Counted from the stretch's first letter, positions 50,789-60,662 are shown. The stretch is 64,000 nt of DNA from an uncultured Rhizobiaceae group bacterium (GCA_947501445.1 CANMVS010000016.1:62001-126000); one strand, 5' to 3'. Notes: a model not told the origin generated them from the letters alone. Translations and numbers: made by a program.

Positions 50789-51199
50789 TCACGTTCCACT
50801 AGTAAGTTCATTTTTAAACAATCGAGCCTTTTTGATTTTTTCAATCATATCATTCGGCACTTGATTGCTCGGACCGTGACATTCCAGTAGCAGATTTTGA
50901 AAAGCTACTTTTGCATTGCGAAATCCCGCTTTCTTTTTCCCAAGACCAAACATTTTTTCAAATGTGCCTGCAATCGTCGTAAAAATCGCGAGCATCGCTA
51001 TCGTTTCTTTCTGTCCTTCTACAGTCGCATAATACGTGGTCATTGCACCGGCCACCACCACGATACAAATGGAGATCAAATGGGCAACCCAATAACCAAA
51101 ATATTGCCTAGAGGCGGTTCTTACCTCACCTTTTAGTAACTTCACTATTTCATGGTGAGAGTGCAGTTGTTTGTCAACGATCTCAGTGTCATTCTCCAT
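50789..51199 (-). CDS. Two-helix membrane protein, accessory
   Basis: 136 residues. N-terminal soluble helix, TM1 'VAHLISICIVVVAGAMTTYY', TM2 'ETIAMLAIFTTIAGTFEKMF', then a basic cytoplasmic tail. Antisense to flanking genes and A/T-rich. The topology recalls two-helix effector or exclusion proteins, but no family signature is clear. It could protect the lysogen or act at the membrane. Confidence 0.6.
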   Translation of the reverse strand: MENDTEIVDKQLHSHHEIVKLLKGEVRTASRQYFGYWVAHLISICIVVVAGAMTTYYATVEGQKETIAMLAIFTTIAGTFEKMFGLGKKKAGFRNAKVAFQNLLLECHGPSNQVPNDMIEKIKKARLFKNELTSGT

Positions 51200-51357
51200 T
51201 CCAATTTCTCCCTCATAGAAACTCCATTCCAGAAAGAGAATGATAACTCAGATAAATCATCGCCGTCAGTGAGATGGTTCACAGAGAGATTCGTCGCTCA
51301 ATTTTTCACCTACATAGGGCTATTTCCAAGTGTAAATTTCCATCTCCTTTCTATTCC

Positions 51358-51543
51358 TCACTCAACAGCCCGCCACGGCGGCAAGCCAAACGAGATGGCA
51401 GCGCATGCATAGGCTATGTGAGCCGGTGCACCCTCCTCTTTGTACTTGTCTATGGTGTTACGAGCCAAGCCAAGCAGGCGGGACGCCTTTGACGTATTCA
51501 GGCCTTCCTTTTCAAGCCACGCAACGAAGTCTTTCGCTTCCAT
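51358..51543 (-). CDS. Small helix-turn-helix protein
   Basis: 61 residues from ATG 51543 (MEAKDFVAWLEKEGLNTSKA). The next helix, SRLLGLARNTIDKYKEEG, completes an HTH; the C-terminal helix is Ala-rich. Similar short HTH proteins are common near terminase genes in this phage type. Antisense to the late genes; may regulate them. Confidence 0.7.
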   Translation of the reverse strand: MEAKDFVAWLEKEGLNTSKASRLLGLARNTIDKYKEEGAPAHIAYACAAISFGLPPWRAVE

Positions 51544-51811
51544 GGTTTTTGTCCTATATTGGTTAAGGAACCGGATCACCAACTTGGCAACCCGGCCCCT
51601 TGCTACCTTACTAAGTGGATCAGAGTGGCTAAACTAATCACCACCTGTAAGGCTTGAAGGGTAAGGCTTAAGGTCTCGTAAGACATTGGCCTTTCCTCCG
51701 GTGCGCGGGGAAGATTTATTTCTTCCCCCTCACGCACAAACAATATGCAACATTTTGAGCAAAGAGTCGAGTCTTTTGCTCAAAATATTGCAATTTTCTT
51801 GATTTATTTTC

Positions 51812-52102
51812 ATGAAACATGACGACACCCGACATTGGCGCGGATGGTACAAGCTGGCGCGCTGGCAACGGTTGCGACGTACCCGCCTTGCAGAACAGCC
51901 TTTGTGCGAGCGATGCCTTGAACAAGAGATAATCGAACCCGCCACTGTCGTGCACCACAAGGTGCCACACAAGGGCGACGAAGACCTGTTCTGGTCTGGT
52001 CCATTCGAGAACCTATGCAAGCCACATCACGACTCACACGGCCAACTGGAAGACCACGGCAAGAAGGTCATTCGGTTCGATGCGGACGGCTGGCCAATGT
52101 GA
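51812..52102 (+). CDS. HNH endonuclease adjacent to terminase
   Basis: 96 residues: 'RWQRLRRTRLAEQPLCERCL', 'ATVVHHKVPHKGDEDLF' and 'FENLCKPHHDSHGQ' give the H-N-H with paired cysteines. HNH proteins encoded beside terminase genes are required for specific genome cleavage in HK97-like phages, so this is probably part of the packaging machine. Confidence 0.92.
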   Translation: MKHDDTRHWRGWYKLARWQRLRRTRLAEQPLCERCLEQEIIEPATVVHHKVPHKGDEDLFWSGPFENLCKPHHDSHGQLEDHGKKVIRFDADGWPM

Positions 52103-52303
52103 TCAAAAAAAAGCAAAAAAAGCAAAAAATTGTTCAAAAAACTGCATTTTTTTGTTGACAGACGCGAGTCGGCGTGATACAATGAAGGGTTGCGCATTTG
52201 TCACACCTCTGGGGGTATCGAAACTTAAAAATCTTTTTTTTCTCGGACCGGCGTGGGTAGTTTGCGCACACTTTTCCAATTCAAATTATGAGGCTAGTTG
52301 AAG

Positions 52304-52699
52304 ATGGCACGGCCACGCACGCCAAAGGCGAAGGCCGACATTACCGGCCAATCATACAAGCGAAAAACCAAATTCGAAGACCGACACGAACCCGTCGTCA
52401 ATGATGGGCTTGGCGATGCTCCTAAATGGATTGTTGATACTGAGACAAACAAGGCTCGCGACGCGTGGGAGACATTACGCAACGACATACCGTGGCTAAA
52501 CAGCAGTCATCGAATGCTCGTGGCGACAGCAAGCAATATTCTTGGACGCATGATCGCGGGGCAAGATTGCGGAGTCCAGGCCTTGAACTTGTTTCGACAA
52601 TGTTTAGGGCAAATGGGCGCGACGCCGGCGGATGCGAGTAAAGCGGGTGCGAAGCCAGGCGATGACAAAAGCGACGACCCGGCAGACGAATTCTTCTAA
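52304..52699 (+). CDS. Terminase small subunit (P27 family)
   Basis: 131 residues. Start ATG 52304 (MARPRTPKAKADITGQSYKR). 'WETLRNDIPWLNSSHRMLVA' followed by a helical region matches P27-like small terminases that recognise the packaging site. The C-terminus is acidic. Overlaps the large-subunit gene by about 38 bases. Confidence 0.85.
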   Translation: MARPRTPKAKADITGQSYKRKTKFEDRHEPVVNDGLGDAPKWIVDTETNKARDAWETLRNDIPWLNSSHRMLVATASNILGRMIAGQDCGVQALNLFRQCLGQMGATPADASKAGAKPGDDKSDDPADEFF

Positions 52700-54584
52700 G
52701 GGGCTGCCCAAACATCTTGACCCACCCTACCCTCACGGTGATGTTGACGAATACGCAGAAAAAGTAATTGCCGGTGAAATTGTTGCCGGACCTCATGTAA
52801 GAAACGCGTGCCGCCGTCATAAGAACGACCGCAAGAATGCTCGCACGCGCGGTGTTCATTGGGACCAGGAGGCCGCCGAGCGCGTATTTCGCTATTTTGA
52901 ATCTGTTCTATGCCTGAACGGCGGCCAGTTTGAAGGGCGACCGTTCAAGCTTCATGCTTCGCAAAAATTCGTTGTCGGCTCGATATTCGGGTGGAGGATT
53001 GTTGAATCCGATGGTGCCTTAGTGCGCCGGTTTCGCCGGTCATACATCGAGCAGGGCAAAGGAAATGGTAAATCGCCGCTGGCTGCCGGAGTCGGTATGT
53101 ACGCGATGACTTCCGATGGTGAGTCCGCCGCCGAAATCTATGCAGCCGCAGCTGATAAGAGCCAGGCATTCGTCTTGTTTCGTGATGCAGTTGCAATGTA
53201 TGACCAGTCGCCAAAACTGAAAGCACAACTGACGCCAAGCGGTGGCAACCCCGTTTGGAACCTGTCGTTTATGAAGAAGCGTTCGTTCTTTCGGCCTATC
53301 TCCCGCGAAGGCGCACACAGTGGACCGCGTCCGTACGTGGCTCTGTGCGATGAAATCCACGAACACCCGGACGGCAAGGTTATTGAAATGCTGGAACGCG
53401 GATTCAAATTCCGGCGCCAGCCTTTGCTTTTCATGATTACAAATTCTGGCAGTGACCGGAATACGATTTGTTGGGACGAGCACCAGCATGCGGTGAAAGT
53501 TGCCGCTGGCACGATCACGCCAGACGAAGATTTCACCTTTGTTGGTGAGGTCGTCGACGACAGATCGTTTTCGTATGTCTGCGCGCTGGACAAAAAGGAC
53601 GACCCTTTCACGGATCCTACGTGCTGGCAGAAAGCAAATCCGCTTTTCGGTGTCACACTGAAGCACGATTATCTTGCCGGTGTAGTTGCGCAGGCAAAGG
53701 ATATTCCAAGTAAGCGGAATGGAATTTTGCGTCTGCATTTTTGTGTGTGGACGGATTCCGACATCAACTGGATACCGCGCAATCTCATTGATAATGTCAC
53801 GGCTGATTTCGACCCGTATGAAGAGCATGCGGGCAAAGAAATAAATGCGGCCGGCTTGGATTTATCCGGCACCAAAGACTTAACAGCCGCTGCATTCGTT
53901 GTGCAGACGGGCACCAAACGCGTCATACGCGAAGACGGTGAGGAAGCCGACCTACCAACTTACGACGCATGGATTGAAGCCTGGTCACCAGGCGACACGC
54001 TCGACGAACGGTCGAAAGAAGACCACGTGCCTTACCGGCTTTGGGTCGACCAGGGGTACCTGCGTGCACCGCCCGGAAAAAGGATTCGATATGACCATGT
54101 TGCAGCGTTGTTTGCGAAACTTAATTCTGAGTGCGGCATTAACGTTTTGGCTTACGATAACTACAGCTACGACAAGTTCGAAGACGAACTTGACTCCTAT
54201 GGTGTGGATTTACAGACCGTAAATCACCCTCAAGGCGGTAAGAAACGCGCAAAACCAAGTGAAGAAAAGATTGCCGAAGCAAAAGCGAACGGCGAACCAA
54301 CCCCACTTGGGCTTTGGATGCCGGGAAGTATTGCCGAACTGGAAACGCTCATTCTTGAGGAGCGCATTCGTCTTCGTAAATCGCCTGTCTTGATTACCGC
54401 GCTCATGGGTGTGGCAATCGAAACGGATCCGCTGATGGGCAATCAGTGGTTTTCAAAAAAGAAATCAACAGTCCGAATTGACCCGGCTGTCGCGTTGGCG
54501 ATGGCGGTTGGTGCCGCAGCTGACGGCAAGGTGGATCAAAGCAAATCCTTTTGGGAAGTGCTTGACCCGGACGGCGAATATTAA
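52662..54584 (+). CDS. Terminase large subunit
   Basis: About 640 residues. Walker A-like 'EQGKGNGKSPLAAGVGMYAM', Walker B 'YVALCDEIHEHPDG', and a nuclease domain with 'AAGLDLSGTKDLTAAAFVV' and later 'AYDNYSYDKFEDEL'. HK97-type ATP-driven DNA packaging motor. Start ATG 52662 (MTKATTRQTN). Head of the structural operon. Confidence 0.95.
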   Translation: MTKATTRQTNSSKGLPKHLDPPYPHGDVDEYAEKVIAGEIVAGPHVRNACRRHKNDRKNARTRGVHWDQEAAERVFRYFESVLCLNGGQFEGRPFKLHASQKFVVGSIFGWRIVESDGALVRRFRRSYIEQGKGNGKSPLAAGVGMYAMTSDGESAAEIYAAAADKSQAFVLFRDAVAMYDQSPKLKAQLTPSGGNPVWNLSFMKKRSFFRPISREGAHSGPRPYVALCDEIHEHPDGKVIEMLERGFKFRRQPLLFMITNSGSDRNTICWDEHQHAVKVAAGTITPDEDFTFVGEVVDDRSFSYVCALDKKDDPFTDPTCWQKANPLFGVTLKHDYLAGVVAQAKDIPSKRNGILRLHFCVWTDSDINWIPRNLIDNVTADFDPYEEHAGKEINAAGLDLSGTKDLTAAAFVVQTGTKRVIREDGEEADLPTYDAWIEAWSPGDTLDERSKEDHVPYRLWVDQGYLRAPPGKRIRYDHVAALFAKLNSECGINVLAYDNYSYDKFEDELDSYGVDLQTVNHPQGGKKRAKPSEEKIAEAKANGEPTPLGLWMPGSIAELETLILEERIRLRKSPVLITALMGVAIETDPLMGNQWFSKKKSTVRIDPAVALAMAVGAAADGKVDQSKSFWEVLDPDGEY

Positions 54585-54612
54585 ACCAGGCAGCTAATTC
54601 TAGGAATCATAA

Positions 54613-55845
54613 ATGGGTATTTGGGATTGGCTGCCCGGTAAGAAGGCCAGCGAAGCAAAGGACGTGTCTTTTTCGCAGGCGTTTCTGGATTACTTCAATA
54701 TGACATCGGTGAAATCTGGTGCTCGTGTTGATTGGCAAACCGCACTTGACGTAACGACGGTACTTGCCGCAGCGCGCGTTATCGCAAATGGCGTGGCGCA
54801 AGTTCCGCTTCGGGTTATGCGGGAAACCGCAGACGGTTTGGGTAGCGAACTGGCAACCGACCATCATCTTTACAAGGTGCTCAATCGGAAGCCGAATACA
54901 TGGCAAACATCGTTCGAATTACGTGAAACGATGGTTTTGCATCTCGTTTTGACCGGGAATGCGTATCTTTACATAAATAGGGTTCGTGGAAAGATCAGGG
55001 AGCTAATTCTGATCGACCCGGGATTCGTCACAATCACCCGGAACGACGACTATTCGCTTGAATACACAATTCGTGGTGTTGATGGTTCTACACAGACCTT
55101 GCCACAGAGCCTTATCTGGCACCTTCGTGGACCGTCATGGGACGGCTACCGGGGGTTGGACGCGGTAAAACACGCTCGTGAGGCAATCGGCCTCGCTATC
55201 GTTACTGAACAAACCCACGCGGAAATGCATCGAAATGGTGTCCAGGCCAGCGGCACGTATGCCACCGAACAAAAGATTGATCCCGACAAATTCAAACAGA
55301 TCCAAAAATGGATTGCTGCACAGATCGGCAGCGAAAACAGGCACAAACCATTCATAATTGACTCTGGCTTCAAATGGCAGCAGCAATCAATGACTGGTGT
55401 CGATGCGCAGCATCTGGAAACCCGAAAATATCAGGTCGAAATGGTCTGTCAGGCATTGGGTGTGTTCCCGCAAATGATCGGGCACGCCGGGCAAGCGATG
55501 ACGTTTGCGAGCGCTGAACAGGTGTTTCTCGCCCATGTCGTTCACACGTTAGGACCTTGGTGGCGCCGAATTGAGGAATCAATCGACAACAATCTGCTGA
55601 ACGGTGTTGGCGACGAAATTTACTTCGCAAAGTTCAACGCAAATTCACTCATGCGTGGCGCCACAAAAGACCGCGGTGAGTATTACGCGAAAGCGCTTGG
55701 TTCAGGTGGTTCACCCGCCTTCATGACTCCAAACGAAATCCGCGCTCTTGAAGACTTAAACCCCATAAAAGGCGGCGAGGAATTGCCCAAACCGATAAAC
55801 ATCGGCGGCGTGAAACCTGCAACGACGGAACCCCCAAAGACATGA
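54613..55845 (+). CDS. Portal protein (HK97 family)
   Basis: 410 residues. 'HLVLTGNAYLYINRVRGKIR', 'LIWHLRGPSWDGYRGLDAVK', and 'VCQALGVFPQMIGHAGQAMT' are HK97-type portal signatures. Twelve copies form the DNA entry ring. Its last base overlaps the protease start by 4 bases. Confidence 0.95.
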   Translation: MGIWDWLPGKKASEAKDVSFSQAFLDYFNMTSVKSGARVDWQTALDVTTVLAAARVIANGVAQVPLRVMRETADGLGSELATDHHLYKVLNRKPNTWQTSFELRETMVLHLVLTGNAYLYINRVRGKIRELILIDPGFVTITRNDDYSLEYTIRGVDGSTQTLPQSLIWHLRGPSWDGYRGLDAVKHAREAIGLAIVTEQTHAEMHRNGVQASGTYATEQKIDPDKFKQIQKWIAAQIGSENRHKPFIIDSGFKWQQQSMTGVDAQHLETRKYQVEMVCQALGVFPQMIGHAGQAMTFASAEQVFLAHVVHTLGPWWRRIEESIDNNLLNGVGDEIYFAKFNANSLMRGATKDRGEYYAKALGSGGSPAFMTPNEIRALEDLNPIKGGEELPKPINIGGVKPATTEPPKT

Positions 55846-56576
55846 CAAAAAACAAGGATAACCAGCCCGTTGAATGCAAATTTGTTGGGTTGTCTGAATT
55901 AAAATTCGCATCATCTGACGAAGAAATGACTTTCGCGGGTTACGGTGCTGTTTTTGGCAATGTCGACAGTCATGACGACGTGATTGCGAAAGGTGCATTC
56001 GCCGAGACGCTAAAGAAAGCGCAAGCAGACGGGAATTGGCCTGCAATGCTTTCGCAACACGGCGGGATGTTTGGTGATGGTGACACGCCAATCGGCGTTT
56101 GGACCGAAATGCGCGAAGACGACATAGGTCTTTGGATCGAAGGTAAGTTCGCCCCGACCGAAAAAGGTAAAGAGGCTTACGCACTTCTGAAAATGAAGCC
56201 GCGCCCGGCATTTAACGGGTTATCAATTGGCTATAGAGCCAAAGAATGGGCGCGAGGCACAGAACCAGGTGAGCCAAGACGCACACTAAAGGCGGTTGAA
56301 CTGCTGGAGGTGAGTTTGGTTACGTTCCCGTCGAACGGCAAAGCGCGCGTTCTAAACGTGAAATCAGATTTTAATCCGCGACTTTTCGAAGACAGCCTGC
56401 GTGACGCTGGCTTGTCGCGGGGTGACAGCGTGAAGGCTGTTGCTGTTTTCAAGGAAATGCTTCGTCGTGATGACGATGAGCCGACAGATGGTCTCTGTGA
56501 TGGGGATGACACGGCAGAAAAAAGTGACGCAGTGCTGAAAACGCTTGCCGAACGCATTCGAGCGCTCGCCGCATAA
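55842..56576 (+). CDS. Prohead protease (HK97 U35/S78)
   Basis: 244 residues. 'FAGYGAVFGNVDSHDDVIAK' opening, catalytic His in 'AMLSQHGG', and Ser in 'LLEVSLVTFPSNGKARV' form the S78 active site. It processes the capsid protein during head maturation. Position between portal and capsid confirms it. Confidence 0.95.
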   Translation: MTKNKDNQPVECKFVGLSELKFASSDEEMTFAGYGAVFGNVDSHDDVIAKGAFAETLKKAQADGNWPAMLSQHGGMFGDGDTPIGVWTEMREDDIGLWIEGKFAPTEKGKEAYALLKMKPRPAFNGLSIGYRAKEWARGTEPGEPRRTLKAVELLEVSLVTFPSNGKARVLNVKSDFNPRLFEDSLRDAGLSRGDSVKAVAVFKEMLRRDDDEPTDGLCDGDDTAEKSDAVLKTLAERIRALAA

Positions 56577-56621
56577 GCGGAAACCAGCGCAAACAACCCC
56601 ACATTACAAAGGACTAACAAT

Positions 56622-57923
56622 ATGCCGGATCAAACCGCTATTGAGAAGGTTATGAATGCCTTCGAAGAATTCAAGACTGCCAATGATGCAGCGCTTGATG
56701 AAATCAAGAAAAATGGCGTAACGGACCCCATTCTCACCGACAAAATCGGCAAGATTGAAGACACTCTTGCCAGTTTTGAGGACGCCAATCAGAAGCTGAC
56801 GGCTGTTGAGCTTGAGGTTAAGTCTGCCGAGGCCGAAGCCAAAAAGGAAAAGGAACACATCGACGAGATTGAGGAAAAACTTAATCGACTTTCGATGAGA
56901 GGTTCATCTGATCCTGAACAGCGCGCACAGGACCTGAAAACCACGGTCAACGAATGGGCACGGGCCGTTGTCGGCGCGGCAACCGTCGGTGTTCCGAATC
57001 TGTCCGAAGGACAACAGAAAGCGCTGGCGACTGTCACCGAAGAATACAAAGCCTTGGGTGTTGCGAACGACACGACCGGTGGTTATCTGGCACCAACTGA
57101 ATATGTTCGTGAAATCATCAAGGGCGTCACGGAAGTCTCACCTGTCCGCGCACTTGCTCGCGTCCGTAGGACTGCTTCAAAGGCGATCAGTGTTCCAAAG
57201 CGCACAGGCCAGTTTTCTGCACAGTGGGTTGCTGAACAGGGAACCAAGTCCGAAACGGACGGCTTGCGCTACGGTATGTGGGAAATTCCAAACCACGAAC
57301 TGTTCGCACTGATCGACATTTCAAACACGAACCTGGAAGACTCTGCCTTTGATCTGGAGGACGAAATTTCGTTCGAAGCCAAAGAGCAGTTTGCAGTTGC
57401 GGAAGGCGCTGCATTTGTTTCAGGTAGCGGTGTCGGTAAACCCGAAGGCTTTCTTGTCGCGGCTGGCGTTGCTAGTGGCAACTCTGGTTCGGCAACGACC
57501 ATTGCAGACGCTGAAGGTCAGGCTAATGGCTTGATTGATCTGAAGTATGGTCTGAAAACAGCATACGCACGCAATGCAACGTGGACGCTCAACCGCACGA
57601 CTCTTGGTTCCGTTCGTAAGTTGAAGGACGCCAACAAGGGTTACATTTGGATGCCTGGTATCGCACAAGGTAAGCCAAACACCATTGATGGTGATCCTTA
57701 TGTCGAAGTTCCCGATATGCCCAATGAGGGTGCTGGCACTACTCCAATTGCATACGGTGATTTCAAGCGTGCATATACGCTGGTTGATCGTATCCAGATG
57801 GAAATGCTTCGGGATCCATACACGCAGGCTACTGGCGGCAACATCCGATTCATCTTCCGTCGCCGTTTGGGTGGTCAGGTCACGCTTGCTGAAGCCATCC
57901 GCAAGCTGAAGTGCGCAGCATAA
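56622..57923 (+). CDS. Major capsid protein (HK97 fold)
   Basis: 433 residues. The first about 110 residues are a coiled-coil delta domain (AFEEFKTANDAALDEIKKNG, VELEVKSAEAEAKKEKEHID) removed by the protease; the rest is the HK97 fold with 'TTGGYLAPTEYVREIIKGVT', the E-loop region 'SVPKRTGQFSAQWVAEQG', and the axial domain. AAAGGA lies before the ATG. Confidence 0.95.
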   Translation: MPDQTAIEKVMNAFEEFKTANDAALDEIKKNGVTDPILTDKIGKIEDTLASFEDANQKLTAVELEVKSAEAEAKKEKEHIDEIEEKLNRLSMRGSSDPEQRAQDLKTTVNEWARAVVGAATVGVPNLSEGQQKALATVTEEYKALGVANDTTGGYLAPTEYVREIIKGVTEVSPVRALARVRRTASKAISVPKRTGQFSAQWVAEQGTKSETDGLRYGMWEIPNHELFALIDISNTNLEDSAFDLEDEISFEAKEQFAVAEGAAFVSGSGVGKPEGFLVAAGVASGNSGSATTIADAEGQANGLIDLKYGLKTAYARNATWTLNRTTLGSVRKLKDANKGYIWMPGIAQGKPNTIDGDPYVEVPDMPNEGAGTTPIAYGDFKRAYTLVDRIQMEMLRDPYTQATGGNIRFIFRRRLGGQVTLAEAIRKLKCAA

Positions 57924-57989
57924 CCCACCAGGCTTTGGGCGCGTCACAAGGGCGCGTCCGTTCCATTTTACAGATAAGGAGTAAGCCTG

Positions 57990-58421
57990 ATGGCTTCAAA
58001 AGATTCTCATAACGGACTGCATTTCGTTCCGTTGATTGTGCCCGCAGCTGCACGTACTGACGACACACCCATCGTTTCCGCAATTATCGACACTATTGGT
58101 TACGAAAGTGCGGAGTTCGTTCTTGTTACCGGTGCAAATACCGATGCTGACGCCACGTTCGCTGTTCTCGTTGAAGACGGTGATGCGTCCGACATGTCAG
58201 ACAATTCGCCAGTTGAGGATAAGCATCTGCTTGGCTCAGAAGCCGAAGCAGGTTTTGCGTTTGGCGACGACAACGAATGTCGGAAGATCGGTTACACCGG
58301 TGGCAAGCGTTATGCGCGCGTAACGGTGACCCCAAGCGGCAACGGTGCGGGCAATATTTTCCTGGCCGGTGTTGCTGTTCTTGGGCACCCTCGTTCGGCA
58401 CCAACCCCGACACTTAGCTAA
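57990..58421 (+). CDS. Small structural protein, possible head decoration
   Basis: 143 residues following the capsid gene: 'DSHNGLHFVPLIVPAAARTD' and a beta-rich body ending 'GVAVLGHPRSAPTPTLS'. Position and composition suggest a capsid decoration or stabilising protein, but no family is certain. Confidence 0.65.
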   Translation: MASKDSHNGLHFVPLIVPAAARTDDTPIVSAIIDTIGYESAEFVLVTGANTDADATFAVLVEDGDASDMSDNSPVEDKHLLGSEAEAGFAFGDDNECRKIGYTGGKRYARVTVTPSGNGAGNIFLAGVAVLGHPRSAPTPTLS

Positions 58422-58669
58422 TGAATTACAAGGTTGTTAAGCCGTTCCCATTTTCGGTGGATGGCATTACGTGCGTTGGCCTGAAAATCGGGGACGAGCG
58501 TAACGACTTTGGTGATATGGCCGATGGCCTGATTGCGGAAGGCTATATTGATGCTGCGGAGGTTGTCTCCGCAAAACCAGACCCGGAACCCGTAGTTGCG
58601 CCAGTTGCAGTCACGGAACCGGCACCCGCAGTTAAAAAAGCAACACCGAAACAGTCCCGCAAGCGGTAA
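58421..58669 (+). CDS. Small structural-operon protein
   Basis: 82 residues. A compact N-terminal domain (MNYKVVKPFPFSVDGITCVG ...) and a Pro/Ala/Val-rich disordered tail ending KQSRKR. Starts at the preceding stop. Commonly found between capsid and connector genes without assigned role. Confidence 0.6.
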   Translation: MNYKVVKPFPFSVDGITCVGLKIGDERNDFGDMADGLIAEGYIDAAEVVSAKPDPEPVVAPVAVTEPAPAVKKATPKQSRKR

Positions 58670-58678
58670 GGATATCTA

Positions 58679-59254
58679 ATGGCGCTGAAACTGGTTACGC
58701 CACAAACGGCGCCATTGGTTTCATTGGCGGAAGCCAAGAAACAACTGAACATCCTCCATAATGATGATGACGATTACATCACGGCATTGGTTGCAACTGC
58801 CGAAGAACATATCGGCGGCGTATCCGGCTGGACTGGCCGCGCGCTGGTAAATTCAACGTGGGAATACAGTCTCGACAGTTTCCCCGCCTACCAGCTGCAA
58901 TTACCGAAACCGCCGCTGATATCGATTGAAGCTATTGAATATGTCGACGTCGATGGCGTCACGCAATCGCTTGCGGGATATCGCTCATTTGGAGTGAACG
59001 ACACAAATCAATGCGGGTATGCTTTACCTGCTTACGACGGCGAATGGCCGGGCACTCGTGACAACGACCCGGAAGCGGTTCGTGTGACGTTTAAGGCTGG
59101 ATATGCGACGGCGCCAACCCCGATAAAACACGCTGTATTGTTGATGGTTTCCGATTGGTTCGAAAACCGCGAAGACAGCAGCGAAATCAAACTTGAACAA
59201 ATTCCGCACAGCGCCGAAGCGCTTTTGATGCCCTTTCGGTTTTGGTCTGTATGA
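58679..59254 (+). CDS. Head-tail connector (gp6-like)
   Basis: 191 residues with the helical opening 'LVSLAEAKKQLNILHNDDDD' and 'YITALVATAEEHIGGVSGWT', and later 'IKHAVLLMVSDWFENREDSS', the signature of HK97 gp6/phiE125 gp8-like connectors that attach to the portal. Confidence 0.9.
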   Translation: MALKLVTPQTAPLVSLAEAKKQLNILHNDDDDYITALVATAEEHIGGVSGWTGRALVNSTWEYSLDSFPAYQLQLPKPPLISIEAIEYVDVDGVTQSLAGYRSFGVNDTNQCGYALPAYDGEWPGTRDNDPEAVRVTFKAGYATAPTPIKHAVLLMVSDWFENREDSSEIKLEQIPHSAEALLMPFRFWSV

Positions 59255-59272
59255 CAATGCGAGGCGACCATC

Positions 59273-59461
59273 ATGACGTGGGTTCATTTTACCAATGACT
59301 TCGACTGGAAACCATCGCAACCGGTCACCATTGCATACAAAGCCGGCTCGACAAAAAACGTAACACGCAGATGTGCCGAACGCGCCATTGCGGATGGCAA
59401 GGCGGTGAAAGGGAAAATAGACGATGCGGAAGAGGAAACGCAGGGGTGCGGGGAGATATAA
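59273..59461 (+). CDS. Small structural-operon protein
   Basis: 62 residues (MTWVHFTNDFDWKPSQPVTI ...). Short beta-rich proteins of this type with 'YKAGSTKNVTRRCAERAIAD' are often found before the head closure gene in alphaproteobacterial phages. It overlaps the next gene by 38 bases. Confidence 0.65.
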   Translation: MTWVHFTNDFDWKPSQPVTIAYKAGSTKNVTRRCAERAIADGKAVKGKIDDAEEETQGCGEI

Positions 59462-59783
59462 TCGACTGATCACATTCCAGCGGCGACAAGCTGTTGATGA
59501 CGGTTTTGGTAATACCAAGGGTGATTGGGAAGACATATTTACCAGCCCGGCGCGACTTGAGCCAAAACTAGGTGGAGAGGCCACCACAGCCGCTCGATTA
59601 CAGGGCACACAGCCGCATATGATGACTATCCGCAGCAACACAGCCGCGCGGGAAGTAACGCCCGCCTGGCGCGCTTACGACGCCCGCAATACCAAGCTGG
59701 TTTTTGACATCAAAAGCGCAATCAATCCAGACGAACGCAACGGCGATATTGAATTGCTTGTTGTCGAAAACGGATCCGGCTGA
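59424..59783 (+). CDS. Head closure protein
   Basis: 119 residues. 'YNRLITFQRRQAVDDGFGNT' and 'DWEDIFTSPARLEP' match SPP1 gp16-like head closure proteins, which join connector and tail. Ends one base into the next start. Confidence 0.88.
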   Translation: MRKRKRRGAGRYNRLITFQRRQAVDDGFGNTKGDWEDIFTSPARLEPKLGGEATTAARLQGTQPHMMTIRSNTAAREVTPAWRAYDARNTKLVFDIKSAINPDERNGDIELLVVENGSG

Positions 59784-60262
59784 TGGCGCGCACGGTCAAA
59801 ATTCTCGGCTTGAAGTCGCTCAATCGGAAACTCACAAAATTACCGCAGGCTGCCGAGGCAGCAATTCGCAAAGCGATGGCAACTGGCGCAGACGAAATTG
59901 TCGCGTTGATGAAGTCGTTGGTTGCTGTTGATAGCGGTGCCCTCAAGGCTTCAATTGGGTGGACGTGGGGCGATAAACCAAAAGGCAGTGTGTCCATCGC
60001 AACGGTGAAATCAAAAGACGGCAGTCTGCGTATTACGATCTTCGCTGGAAACGACAAGATTTGGTACGCACGGTTGGTTGAATTTGGTGCTCCAAAGCAT
60101 ATCGCGGGCGGTTTGTTCAAGGGTCTCAAGCATCCTGGTGCGCCTGCGCAGCCCTTCTTTTTTGTCAGCTTTCGTGCACTTCGACGCCGAACCAAATCGC
60201 GCATCACGCGAGCAATTACAAAATCAGCAAGACAGGCAGTTGCGGATGGATCCAACTCTTGA
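59783..60262 (+). CDS. HK97 gp10-like tail completion protein
   Basis: 159 residues. 'LGLKSLNRKLTKLPQAAEAA' and 'VAVDSGALKASIGW' are characteristic of the gp10 family, with basic helical C-terminus. Overlaps the next gene by 17 bases. Confidence 0.88.
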   Translation: MARTVKILGLKSLNRKLTKLPQAAEAAIRKAMATGADEIVALMKSLVAVDSGALKASIGWTWGDKPKGSVSIATVKSKDGSLRITIFAGNDKIWYARLVEFGAPKHIAGGLFKGLKHPGAPAQPFFFVSFRALRRRTKSRITRAITKSARQAVADGSNS

Positions 60263-60662
60263 ATTACAGGGCGCAATCGTTACGCGTCTGAAGGCATACA
60301 CAGACCTCACCGATATCGTCGGCGCTCGGATTTATGACGAAGTACCGGTTAACGACCACGGTGAGGTTTCGCCCGCGATTTTTCCCTATGTCAGCATCGG
60401 CCCAACAAGCGCATTCAGCGACAATGCCGAATGTGTCATCACCGACGACATAACATTCCAGATTGACGCATGGTCAATTGACGTTGGCATGCCGCAAGTT
60501 CGGCGGCTGGCACATGCTATTCGCTCGGCGTTCCGTGACTATGAATTCAGTCTAACGGAAAACGCGCTCGTTTTGTTTGAGCACGACCGCACAGACTACC
60601 TTCGAGACAGCGATGTCAAACACGCATCCATTCGTTTTACCGCGGTTGTTGAACAGCCGTAA
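60246..60662 (+). CDS. DUF3168 tail terminator-like protein
   Basis: 138 residues from ATG 60246 (MDPTLELQGAIVTRLKAYTD). 'VGARIYDEVPVN', 'FPYVSIGPTSAFSD' and 'DITFQIDAWSIDVGMPQVRR' match DUF3168. It should cap the tail tube at the head end. Confidence 0.9.
   Translation: MDPTLELQGAIVTRLKAYTDLTDIVGARIYDEVPVNDHGEVSPAIFPYVSIGPTSAFSDNAECVITDDITFQIDAWSIDVGMPQVRRLAHAIRSAFRDYEFSLTENALVLFEHDRTDYLRDSDVKHASIRFTAVVEQP

Noticed and set aside
53040-53828. Long minus-strand open frame opposite the terminase gene
   Set aside because: Shadow of a strongly identified gene; sequence shows no domain pattern.
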